A stretch of 64,000 nt of DNA from Macrostomum hystrix (Eukaryota > Platyhelminthes > Macrostomidae): assembly GCA_950097015.1 (NCBI GenBank), contig CATNEN010000001.1:14997001-15061000 (forward strand). Reading direction: 5' to 3'. The first letter of the stretch is position 1; each line of letters begins with the position of its first letter. Below the pieces are notes generated by a model, which worked only from the letters and a program-made list of their open reading frames with translations, ran no database searches and was not told the origin of the DNA. Made by a program: the position numbers and the translations under genes. Shown here in pieces: positions 47,260 through 58,744 of the stretch.

Positions 47260-47915
47260 CTGGCCATCCAAAAAAGCAAATCAACAGCAAAATACATTAG
47301 GTTATTTTGTTTCAAATGTCGTTATTCCTCTATTGTGTTCAAGTACAGATATAGCAAATTTATAAATAATTATATTTACGCTTACTAGTCAATTACGTGG
47401 TTTTGAATCAGCTAAAGTGGCAAACAAGAAAGATAAAAAAATAATAAAAAAACAGAGCTTATTGAAAACCGACAATAAATTAGCATTTTGTAATCTAGTC
47501 TAAAAACAATAAATTTCAAAGCAATAAAAATAATATGAACAGGATTCAATTGTTTAATTTTTTGTAATCGTGCCAAACTAATATTATTATAACAAAACTA
47601 ACAACGCTAGATAATAGTTTATTATTTAGAGTTATTGATTAAAAGGCAACAATAAACGACTAAATGGTCAGACAGAAAAAAGCACAGTAGTTTAAAAAAA
47701 TCTTGGTGTGCTTTTGGCAAGCAAGCAAGCTTCTATTTATAGAAAATTTATTGAATAGTTACGTATCGCACGCATATCGGGTTAGTAAAAGCGAGATAAA
47801 AAGTTGTAATCAATTGCTTGGCCTTTATCGAGTCTATTAAGTGCAGTGTGAATGATGCGATAAAGTTTATTGTACACATCATAGTGAATATAGGCATTAG
47901 AGTAAGGTTAAGTAG
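47260..47915. other. AT-rich unique DNA, no gene seen
   Basis: About 650 bp of strongly AT-rich sequence rich in ATAAT and AAATTT words; no gene or RNA feature recognised. Confidence 0.4.
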
Positions 47916-47919
47916 ACAG

Positions 47920-48955
47920 TGGGGCAGAGTGGAGTTTGGGTAGAGTGGATAGTAGGGTAGAGTGGATAGTAGGGTAGAGTGGATAGTAGGGTAGAGTGGA
48001 TAGTAGGGTAGAGTGAAGAGTAGGGTAGAGTGGATAGTAGGGTAGAGTAGATAGTAGGGTAGAGTGAAGAGTAGGGTAGAGTGGATAGTACTGTAGAGTG
48101 GATAGTAGGGTAGAGTGGATAGTAGGGTAGAGTGGATAGTAGGGTAGAGTGAAGAGTAGGGTAGAGTAGATAGTCGGGTAGAGTGGATAGTAGGGTAGAT
48201 TGGAGAGTAGGGTACAGTGAATAGTAGGGTAGAGTGGATAGTAGGGTAGAGTGGATAGTAGGGTAGAGTGAAGAGTAGGGTAGAGTAGATAGTCGGGTAG
48301 AGTGAATAGTAGGGTAGAGTGGATAGTAGGGTAGATTGGAGAGTAGGGTACAGTGAATAGTAGGGTAGAGTGGATAATAGGGTAGAGTGTAGAGTAGGGT
48401 AGACTGAAGAGTAGGGTAGAGTGGATAGTAGGGTAGATTAAAGAGTGGGGTAGATTATGTGTAGGGTAGAGTGGATAGTAGGGTAGAGTGAAGAGTAGGG
48501 TAGAGTAGATAGTAGGGTAGAGTGAATAGTAGGGTAGAGTGGATAGTAGGGTAGATTGGAGAGTAGGGTAGACTGAAGAGTAGGGTAGAGTGGATAGTAG
48601 GGTAGATTAAAGAGTGGGGTAGATTAAGTGTAGGGTAGAGTGGATAGTAGGGTAGAGTGAAGAGTAGGGTAGAGTAGATAGTAGGGTACAGTGAATAGTA
48701 GGGTAGAGTGGATAATAGGGTAGAGTGTAGAGTAGGGTAGACTGAAGAGTAGGGTAGAGTGGATAGTAGGGTAGATTAAAGAGTGGGGTAGATTAAGTGT
48801 AGGGTAAGAGTGGATAGTAGGGTAGATTAAAGAGTGGGGTAGATTAAAGAGTGGGGTAGATTAAGTGTAGGGTAAGAGTGGATAGTAGGGTAGATTAAAG
48901 AGTAGGGTAGACTGAAGAGGAGGGTAGACTGAAAAGTAGGGTAGAGTGAAGAAAT
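47920..48955. repeat. 17-bp AGTAGGGTAGAGTGGAT minisatellite
   Basis: About 60 copies of AGTAGGGTAGAGTGGAT with GAAG, AGAT, TTAAAG and TTAAGTGT variants in repeated blocks of about 0.2-0.3 kb. Intergenic. Confidence 0.95.
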
Positions 48956-48959
48956 TTAA

Positions 48960-49585
48960 ATTTGTAAATTTAATGTGGCCTAAATTTAAAAGCGTTTTTA
49001 TATTTGACGATTAACAACACCATCAGACTAGGGTGCAAGCAATGTGACAGTTATAAATTATCAGTCTTTTAGGGGGAAATAAAAAATAACAAGCAAACAA
49101 GAAAGACCCACAAAACAGCAGAAAAAACAAAAAGCAGAGAAATTAATTTTTTGAATCGAACAATGCTCGTTTAATACTACTGCGGCCAAACTAAGTAGAA
49201 CAGTTGGGAAATTTCGGTAAACAGGAAAAAAGTAATAAGAAAAAAGGAAATTGAAGTGAATCATTTTTAGAGCCAGCGAGAATGACAGAGGCTTAAGAAA
49301 GAACAACTTAAAAACAGAGACAACATTGAATCAGCAAACCGGGCATCGATTATATTGTCATTATTACTATGAGTAGCTCGCAACAAACTTAGTAATTAAT
49401 TTTTTCAAATCGCATGATAACGAATAAACTGTCGATGCAAGAGAAAAAACGACCAAATATATGATGGTTGGGCCACGTTAAAAATATATAGCGAGGTAGG
49501 CTTATATGCAGCTCGACATGAAGGTAATATCTTCTATATGAAAATATTTTTGATTAACTATTGTGCCCGTGTCTGCTATGAGGTT
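48960..49585. other. AT-rich unique DNA, no gene seen
   Basis: About 620 bp of AT-rich sequence downstream of ARHGAP39 in its sense direction, possibly including its 3' UTR or flank. No gene recognised. Confidence 0.35.
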
Positions 49586-49589
49586 CTGA

Positions 49590-50090
49590 CGGTAGACTCT
49601 AGAGAGAGAAGTAGACAGTAGAAAGTAGATAGAGAAGTAGACAGTAGACAGTAGAAAGTAGAGTGAGAAGTAGACAGTAGACAGTAGAGAGAGAGAGAAG
49701 TAGACAGTAGACAGTAGGCAGTAGACAGTAGAGTGAGAAGTAGACAGTAGACAGTAGAGTGAGAAGTAGACAGTAGGCAGTAGACAGTAGAGTGAGAAGT
49801 AGACAGTAGGCAGTAGACAGTAGAGTGAGAAGTAGACAGTAGACAGTAGAGAGAGAGAAGTAGACAGTAGACAGTAGACAGACAGTAGAGTGAGAAGTAG
49901 ACAGTAGACAGTAGAGTGAGAAGTAGACAGTAGGCAGTAGACAGTAGAGTGAGAAGTAGACAGTAGGGAGTAGACAGTAGAGTGAGAAGTGGACAGTAGA
50001 CAGTAGAGAGAGAAGTAGATAGTGGAAGGTAGAGAGAAGTAGACAGTAGACAGTAGAGAGTAAAGAGTAGTATGAGAAGTAGAAGGCACT
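49590..50090 (-). repeat. AGTAGACAGTAGAGTGAGAA minisatellite, 3' of ARHGAP39
   Basis: Variable units (about 19-45 bp) built from GTAGACAGTAG and AGTGAGAAGTAGAC. Its reverse complement contains CTGTCTACTTCTC, the core of the 32.45-35.32 and 36.92-37.26 kb arrays, so it is a related family in opposite orientation. It starts about 140 nt beyond the ARHGAP39 stop codon and may be transcribed in the 3' UTR. Confidence 0.9.
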
Positions 50091-50227
50091 AATTTTCGCT
50101 ATTTGATTTCAGATACAGGTACATGTTCGCAGAGCAAATCGAACAATATCATAGAAGTGTATGGCTGGTAGAACCAGTAAGCTAAGCAGCAGGAAACCAA
50201 AAGTCCATCCATAGCACACTGGGTGTG

Positions 50228-52923
50228 TCAAGTACAATCGTCCTCATTATTAGCCAGAGGTGGCGATGTGGCAGCGGCAGCAATATCGGTCAGTTTCTGA
50301 GCAGTTCTCAACTTTCCACTTTCGTCGCCAACAATTTCGTCACGGAGGGAAACTTTTGAAATCCTGGCACTGTTAGATTCGCCAATATTGTCTTCATCAA
50401 TGTCATCGTCAACATTGTCAAATTCTTCAATGTCGGCAGTTGTAGTGAGGGTGGCTTCGGCGGCAGGAGACTGCTGCTGCTGCTGCTGCATGAAGATTGT
50501 CGGCTCCTCGTCGATTTCTGGCAGATCGTCGCGAATAACGGAAAGATTAGACAAGCCACCGGTGGCATAGTCTGGCAGGTGTTGCATCAGCAGGCTCACT
50601 AAGGCGGCCTCCTGGCGGGTGTTGTCAACGGCGAAGTCTCCGCAGGAGGCAGAGGAGTCCGGGCAGCGGATGATGCAGGGCGCCATCAGCAGGGCGAGGC
50701 CGCCTGCGTCCAGGCCGGTGACGCTCGCCACGTTGGGCTCGGCGAACAGGCGCAGGAATCTGATCACGTGACGCAGCACTCGCTGGTTCAGCGGGCTCAG
50801 CTGCCTGGCAACCAGAGCCAGAGCCTCGTCTGGCCGATCGTGACAGTCCAGAGCGCGCTGGTAGAGTCTGCTCGGGATCAACGGCTCGGCTAGCTCCCGC
50901 AGCCACTGGGTGAGCAGGCTGGCAGCCACACGCGGATCGCTCAGCCGCCTGCAGGCTGTGAGATCCCACTGCTCAAGCTGAGTCCGGGCCGCATTCAACG
51001 CGTCACTGTCGCCCTGGTGACGAAAGATTCCTTCGGTCAGCTGGCCGCCTAGGCGGAGAATCTCCTCAGTCAGGACGGTAAGAATCCACGGCTGCTCAAG
51101 CTCGGGAAAGCCGCGCTGCCGCTGCTGCAGCATGAGGCCCTCCAGGCTGCAGCCGAACACGCCAGGGACAAGGATTGTGCGCTGAGGGACATTGCGAGGA
51201 AAATTTGGATAAAGGAGAGAAGGCTTTTGAGCTTGTGGTGTAAGAGGGCCGACCTCAAAGACACAGTGAGAGTGTACACCGCCTTATATTGAGTAGGGGT
51301 AATGATAATAATAATTGCAGGAGGGCTGCGGGCAATGGCACATCATTTGGTGTCACTAGACCCGCAGCCAGCGAGGAGGCATTTCTGCCCATTTCGCTGA
51401 CTCCTGAGCACACACGCACACAGGTGTGTACATCCACACTCTCACTGTGCCTTGGAGGTTGGCCCTGAAGGGCGCAAATTGCACGACAAGCCCCCAAGCC
51501 TTCTCTCCGCGGCTGCGCCCTAAATTGTAATGCGGCCTCGTCGCGGAATCGAGCTCGGGACCTTGGTGCGAGAGGCAAACACGTTAACCGCTCTGCCCTC
51601 ATAGAGGAGGATTTTTAGCCTAGTGGTTAAAGCCTTGGACTTACGACTTGAAGGTCGAGGGTTCGATTCCTGAAAGCACTGGAACACTTAATTCTGCATT
51701 GGTTCAGTTCACCCAGCTGTTAAATGGGCACCAGAATTAGCTGGTGGGGGATAATTTAGGGGGGTGTGGCGTCCAGGAGGAGAAGCTATTATTAGCAAAT
51801 CCCTAAATATCTTCAAGATGCATAGCTCATCACTACCTTAGCAATGGCCACTTCGTCCACGCTCGGCCCTTGGCTGCCCTTCCTGGCGCCGAGTCTCAGA
51901 ATCCGCCTCAGCCGCTGGTAGCACACACCGGCGTATTGTCGCTGGTCGGCAAACGGGCAGGTAGGCTCCAGTCTTTGACAATGACGCAGCAGGAAACCCT
52001 CCAGGTAGGGAGCGAAGCCGCCGCTAGGCGGGAAGAAGGCCAAACAGATGGCCAGCAGCTCCCAGCCGAGGTGAAGCGACTCCTGATTCGGATTGTTGGT
52101 GAGCTGGCGGCACAGCTGCATGAGCTGTTCGTCTCGCATGCCGCTAACCTGCAGTCCCAGTTGCACAATGTGCCAGGCCAGCACTGGCTGGGACAATGTC
52201 TTGATTCTCCTATCTCCCATGTAGCGTTGGATGGCTTTGAAATTGTCGGCCGCTTCGCGTTTGTGAATTTTTTCTGTGGCAGCCAGGAGTGGCCGCGGCA
52301 GATCGCGTCGGGTCCAACAGAGCAGCTTGGCCGGGTTGTGCTCACGACGAAATAGGGTGAGGGACCAACCGGGTGGAAGGGGATAAGCTGGAGCAGGCGG
52401 GAATGAGGAGGCTGCAGCGGCTGTGTAGCCAATCAGGGATGTCGCAGGCAGGTAGGCCGACGACGCGCCCTCCGAAGCCATCGAGGCCACGCTGAGCGAC
52501 CTGCTGGAGGCGTCGAATAGGGAGGCTGAGGTTCGGCCATAGACACCAGCTGAAGGATTCGTTCTAGGAAAGGCTGGCTGGGTCTGCCAGAAACTCGGCT
52601 GCTGCTGCTGCTGCTGCTGCTGTTGAGAATAGCGAGCTGTCGTGCCTGACGCCGAATCCCACAGGCCGTTGCTGCTTCCGCCAACGGCACCCAAAGCGGC
52701 ATCGAAGCCGCTATCTGCACTGGTCTCCGATTGCTGCTGCTGCTGCTGCTGCTGAGTCACAGATGAAGTGCCAGCGGACACAAAAGCCTGACCGCCTAGT
52801 CTGGGAAGGGTGCCGTGACCAGACGATGCCCAGGAGCCTTGGATCGAGTGACGAGACGGATGCCGCTGCGATGAATCATTTAGATAGGGATTATTGACGA
52901 TTATTTTCCCTTGTTCTTATCGC
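50228..52923 (-). CDS. ARHGAP39: Rho GTPase-activating protein 39 (Vilse/CrossGAP), 3' exons only
   Basis: GAP for Rac/Cdc42-type GTPases acting at the cell cortex; in flies Vilse works in Robo axon guidance. Two exons: about 51837-52923, then 50228-51181, joined in phase 0. The first has a Gln-rich Ser/Ala region (several CAG-coded runs), then a MyTH4 domain (IQRYMGDRR, ESLHLGWELLAICLAFFPP, PYLEGFLLRHC) ending RKGSQGPSVDEVAIAK. The second starts near VFGCSLEGLM, the conserved MyTH4-RhoGAP link, and holds the RhoGAP domain with arginine finger in TEGIFR and the LLMAPCIIRC helix. It then adds an acidic tail of about 115 residues not present in the short vertebrate C-terminus, and TGA. The acceptor at 52924-52926 is my choice; the open frame continues beyond it without an ATG. 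Expected upstream WW-domain exons were not found, so the gene is partial here. Confidence 0.88.
51290..51602 (-). mobile_element. tRNA-derived SINE, family A, copy 2
   Basis: The minus strand from about 51602 reads a Leu/Ser-like tRNA head (AGAGCGGTTAACGTG, then GAGCTCGATTCCGCG as B box). A GC-rich body of about 230 bp ends in an ATT-repeat tail (CTGCAATTATTATTATCATT). The head, part of the body and the tail match the shorter copy at 29.18-29.40 kb. It lies in the last intron of ARHGAP39, in the same orientation as the gene. Confidence 0.7.
51605..51795 (+). mobile_element. tRNA-derived SINE, family B, copy 2
   Basis: Tail of the ARHGAP39 intron, plus strand: A-box-like TAGTGGTTAAAGC and B-box-like GGGTTCGATTCC. 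The CACTGGAACA stretch shared with 2.29-2.40 kb follows, and then a body with TTCACCCAGCTGTTAAATGG and AGCTGGTGGGGG. It abuts the family A copy head to head. Confidence 0.7.
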
Positions 52924-53049
52924 CTAAGATACTGAATAGTATAAAAGCAGAAACTAAAATCTTTAGAAAGCAATTAATACAAAAAGCATTCCGACGTAAG
53001 GTTCATGCACATCTAGCAAGGCGGGAATGAAAAAATGACGCTGCAGTCA

Positions 53050-56000
53050 GACCTATCCTATGATGCTCCATGTCTAACAGACCTAACCTATCTTATGATG
53101 CTCCATGTCTAACAGACCTAACCTATCTTATGATGCTCCATGTCTAACAGACCTAACCTATCTTATGATGCTCCATGTCTAACAGACCTATCTTATGATG
53201 CTCCATGTCTAACAGACCTAACCTATCTTATGATGCTCCATGTCTAACAGACCTAACCTATCTTATGATGCTCCATGTCTAACAGACCTAACCTATCTTA
53301 TGATGCTCCATGTCTAACAGACCTATCTTATGATGCTCCATGTCTAACAGACCTATCTTATGATGCTCCATGAATAACAGATCTATCTTATGATGCTCCA
53401 TGTCTAACAGATCTATCTTATGATGCTCCATGTCTAACAGACCTATCTTATGATGCTCCATGAATAACAGATCTATCTTATGATGCTCCATGTCTAACAG
53501 ATCTATCTTATGATGCTCCATGAATAACAGATCTATCTTATGATGCTCCATGTCTAACAGATCTATCTTATGATGCTCCATGTCTAACAGATCTATCTTA
53601 TGATGCTCCATGTCTAACAGATCTATCTTATGATGCTCCATGAATAACAGACCTAACCTATCTTATGATGCTCCATGTCTAACAGACCTAACCTATCTTA
53701 TGATGCTCCATGTCTAACAGACCTATCTTATGATGCTCCATGTCTAACAGACCTATCTTATGATGCTCCATGAATAACAGATCTATCTTATGATGCTCCA
53801 TGTCTAACAGACCTATCTTATGATGCTCCATGAATAACAGATCTATCTTATGATGCTCCATGAATAACAGATCTATCTTATGATGCTCCATGAATAACAG
53901 ATCTATCTTATGATGCTCCATGTCTAACAGATCTATCTTATGATGCTCCATGTCTAACAGACCTATCTTATGATGCTCCATGTCTAACAGATCTATCTTA
54001 TGATGCTCCATGAATAACAGATCTATCTTATGATGCTCCATGTCTAACAGACCTATCTTATGATGCTCCATGAATAACAGATCTATCTTATGATGCTCCA
54101 TGAATAACAGATCTATCTTATGATGCTCCATGAATAACAGATCTATCTTATGATGCTCCATGAATAACAGATCTATCTTATGATGCTCCATGTCTAACAG
54201 ATCTATCTTATGATGCTCCATGTCTAACAGACCTATCTTATGATGCTCCATGTCTAACAGATCTAACCTATCTTATGATGCTCCATGTCTAACAGATCTA
54301 TCTTATGATGCTCCATGTCTAACAGATCTATCTTATGATGCTCCATGTCTAACAGATCTATCTTATGATGCTCCATGTCTAACAGATCTATCTTATGATG
54401 CTCCATGAATAACAGATCTATCTTATGATGCTCCATGTCTAACAGATCTATCTTATGATGCTCCATGTCTAACAGATCTATCTTATGATGCTCCATGTCT
54501 AACAGATCTATCTTATGATGCTCCATGTCTAACAGACCTATCTTATGATGCTCCATGTCTAACAGACCTAACTTATCTTATGATGCTCCATGTCTAACAG
54601 ACCTATCTTATGATGCTCCATGTCTAACAGACCTATCTTATGATGCTCCATGTCTAACAGACCTATCTTATGATGCTCCATGAATAACAGATCTATCTTA
54701 TGATGCTCCATGAATAACAGATCTATCTTATGATGCTCCATGAATAACAGATCTATCTTATGATGCTCCATGTCTAACAGACCTATCTTATGATGCTCCA
54801 TGTCTAACAGATCTATCTTATGATGCTCCATGTCTAACAGATCTATCTTATGATGCTCCATGTCTAACAGATCTATCTTATGATGCTCCATGTCTAACAG
54901 ATCTATCTTATGATGCTCCATGAATAACAGATCTATCTTATGATGCTCCATGTCTAACAGATCTATCTTATGATGCTCCATGTCTAACAGATCTATCTTA
55001 TGATGCTCCATGTCTAACAGATCTATCTTATGATGCTCCATGTCTAACAGACCTATCTTATGATGCTCCATGTCTAACAGACCTAACTTATCTTATGATG
55101 CTCCATGTCTAACAGACCTATCTTATGATGCTCCATGTCTAACAGACCTATCTTATGATGCTCCATGTCTAACAGACCTATCTTATGATGCTCCATGAAT
55201 AACAGATCTATCTTATGATGCTCCATGTCTAACAGACCTATCTTATGATGCTCCATGAATAACAGATCTATCTTATGATGCTCCATGAATAACAGATCTA
55301 TCTTATGATGCTCCATGAATAACAGATCTATCTTATGATGCTCCATGTCTAACAGATCTATCTTATGATGCTCCATGTCTAACAGATCTATCTTATGATG
55401 CTCCATGAATAACAGATCTATCTTATGATGCTCCATGAATAACAGACCTATCTTATGATGCTCCATGAATAACAGATCTATCTTATGATGCTCCATGTCT
55501 AACAGATCTATCTTATGATGCTCCATGTCTAACAGACCTATCTTATGATGCTCCATGTCTAACAGATCTATCTTATGATGCTCCATGTCTAACAGACCTA
55601 TCTTATGATGCTCCATGTCTAACAGATCTATCTTATGATGCTCCATGAATAACAGATCTATCTTATGATGCTCCATGTCTAACAGACCTATCTTATGATG
55701 CTCCATGAATAACAGATCTATCTTATGATGCTCCATGAATAACAGATCTATCTTATGATGCTCCATGTCTAACAGATCTATCTTATGATGCTCCATGTCT
55801 AACAGATCTATCTTATGATGCTCCATGTCTAACAGATCTATCTTATGATGCTCCATGAATAACAGATCTATCTTATGATGCTCCATGAATAACAGATCTA
55901 TCTTATGATGCTCCATGTCTAACAGATCTATCTTATGATGCTCCATGTCTAACAGATCTATCTTATGATGCTCCATGTCTAACAGATCTCTTATGATGCT

Positions 56001-56660
56001 CCATGTCTAACAGATCTATCTTATGATGCTCCATGTCTAACAGATCTATCTTATGATGCTCCATGTCTAACAGATCTATCTTATGATGCTCCATGTCTAA
56101 CAGATCTATCTTATGATGCTCCATGAATAACAGATCTATCTTATGATGCTCCATGTCTAACAGATCTATCTTATGATGCTCCATGTCTAACAGATCTCTT
56201 ATGATGCTCCATGTCTAACAGATCTATCTTATGATGCTCCATGTCTAACAGATCTATCTTATGATGCTCCATGTCTAACAGACCTATCTTATGATGCTCC
56301 ATGTCTAACAGATCTATCTTATGATGCTCCATGTCTAACAGATCTATCTTATGATGCTCCATGTCTAACAGATCTATCTTATGATGCTCCATGTCTAACA
56401 GATCTATCTTATGATGCTCCATGTCTAACAGATCTCTTATGATGCTCCATGTCTAACAGATCTATCTTATGATGCTCCATGTCTAACAGATCTATCTTAT
56501 GATGCTCCATGTCTAACAGATCTATCTTATGATGCTCCATGTCTAACAGATCTAACCTATCTTATGATGCTCCATGTCTAACAGATCTATCTTATGATGC
56601 TCCATGTCTAACAGATCTAACCTATCTTATGATGCTCCATATCTAACAGACCTATCTAAC
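53050..56660 (-). repeat. 30-bp minisatellite, about 120 copies, upstream ARHGAP39 intron
   Basis: A 3.6-kb array; the plus strand has CTTATGATGCTCCATGTCTA then ACAGATCTAT, with GAATAAC and ACCTAAC variants. The minus strand repeats M-E-H-H-K-I-D-L-L-D/F without stops, giving frames up to 297 codons. 35- or 26-27-bp units interrupt the frame at several points, and no splice signal ties it to ARHGAP39. It is taken as intronic and non-coding. Confidence 0.95.
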
Positions 56661-56699
56661 ATTCATGTCCAACATTCATGTCTAACAGATCTATCCTAG

Positions 56700-57570
56700 A
56701 TCCATGTCTAACAGGTTATCTATAATTGTCATATCTAACAAGTCTGTCTAACATTCAAAAAATCTCTTTAATTTCAAAACTAATTTCAGTACTATTGAAA
56801 GCATCTAAGATAATTAAATAAATATACCTAAAGTACTACTTATCAAACAGTAGTTTCAAAATTTACAGTCTACGTATAATAAAGCAAAATATTTCTAGCA
56901 GAAACGATAGAAGCGTAACTAAATCTAAGTGTGGAAAAAACCTGGCTGAAAGTTGATATCCCGATAGATCAGTTAAATGATATTGTATACCGGCCAACAA
57001 AAAGCACACACACACACATATACACACACAGACACAGAAACTTTCCCACAGAAATTAACTTAGCACTTTTGTACATGTACCAATGTATCCAAGCTTGGCT
57101 TAGACTCGTATTAGCCAGATTACATCCATCAATATTTTATAGACTGCCTAGGCAATCAGACACGGAAGAGAGACAGAGACAGACAGCCATGTTTACAATA
57201 ATGGCAGCGATTGTGCTTAAAAATATTTCTCTCTGTAGCGAAAGTTCCCATGAAAATTATGGCTATCTTTTTAGACAGAAAAAAACACGACTATTAAATG
57301 GGGATAAATTGGTGTAATTTGACGCAAAAGCAGACACACACACACACAAAAGCTGGACATCAACACACATACACAGCCTCTATAGTAACGAGTGTATCTG
57401 TGCGTGTTTTATAAATTGTACTTTCTAATACACATTACACTAAACTGGTCGGGGGAATGGAAAGCTCGCTGACTGTATCAAACTTTTATGAACTAAGCCG
57501 AAGAAAGCTAAGCATTTTTTATGGCGATTGCGAAATAAAAGCAAAATCAATTTTTTGGAACAGGAAGAAA
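56700..57570. other. AT-rich unique DNA with CA runs, no gene seen
   Basis: About 870 bp of unique AT-rich sequence with short (AC)n runs near 57005 and 57335. Frames present lack recognisable motifs. Confidence 0.4.
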
Positions 57571-57572
57571 CT

Positions 57573-58247
57573 GACACTACAGACAGAATAGCTGACACTA
57601 CAGACAGGATAGCTGACACTACAGACAGAATAGCTGACACTACAGACAGGATAGCTGACACTACAGCCATGACAGCTGACACTACAGACAGAATAGCTGA
57701 CACTACAGACAGGATAGCTGACACTACAGCCATGACAGCTGACACTACAGACAGAATAGCTGACACTACAGACAGGATAGCTGACACTACAGCCATGACA
57801 GCTGACACTACAGACAGAATAGCTGACACTACAGACACTACAGACAGGATAGCTGACACTACAGCCATGACAGCTGACACTAAAGACAGAATAGCTGACA
57901 CTAAAGACAGAATAGCTGACACTAAAGACAGAATAGCTGACACTAAAGACAGAATAGCTGACACTAAAGATAGAATAGCTGACACTACAGCAAGAATAGC
58001 TGACACTACAGACAGAATAGCTGACACTACAGACAGAATAGCTGATACTACAGCAAGAATAGCTGACACTAAAGACAGAATAGCTGACACTACAGATAGA
58101 ATAGCTGATACTACAGCAAGAATAGCTGACACTAAAGACAGAATAGCTGACACTACAGATAGAATAGCTGATACTACAGCAAGAATAGCTGACACTACAG
58201 ACAGAATAGCTGACACTACAGCAAGAATAGCTGACACTAAAGACAGA
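57573..58247. repeat. 21-bp GCTGACACTACAGACAGAAT minisatellite
   Basis: About 32 copies of a 21-bp unit (GCTGACACTACAGACAGAAT plus A), with GCCATGACA, AAAGAC and GCAAGA variants. The unit length keeps frames open on both strands (about 250-265 codons). This is a repeat artefact with no other coding evidence. Confidence 0.95.
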
Positions 58248-58249
58248 AT

Positions 58250-58740
58250 TTCGATTTTGTCGTCAAAGCAAATTTAATTTTCCTCTATTCGTGTGAAACT
58301 ACGAAGTAAGAAGGGAAACACTTAGACTGTTACATTAAATTGTATCGAGCAAATTCTTATTAAGCAAGGCAATGTTAAAATGATTTTGTGAGCTGAGCTA
58401 AATCGTCCGCTTTCTTTTGCTGAACCGTTTAGTCTACTAAAAACCTCCTCTCAAATGAAAGGGAAAATCCAAGAGCTCTTTTAGGAGAAAAATAGAGAAC
58501 CAACCCCACTCCATCACCATCCTTAAATCTAGTGAAAATGAGAGACTTCAGTTGACAGACGAGAGCGACCACTTCACTCGGCCGCTGAATCTTCATCAAA
58601 CTATGCATTTTTCTTCCTAAATTTTCTCTTCACTTTGAACTTATAAATTATGGTCGTTTAGTTAAAAAGTTCCATGAATATATTGAATATATTCCTTGAA
58701 TAAGATTTCTCAAGATATTACAGCATTCGTAATGCATTCG
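58250..58740. other. Unique island, no gene seen
   Basis: About 490 bp of unique sequence between arrays; nothing recognised on either strand. Confidence 0.35.
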
Positions 58741-58744
58741 TAAC

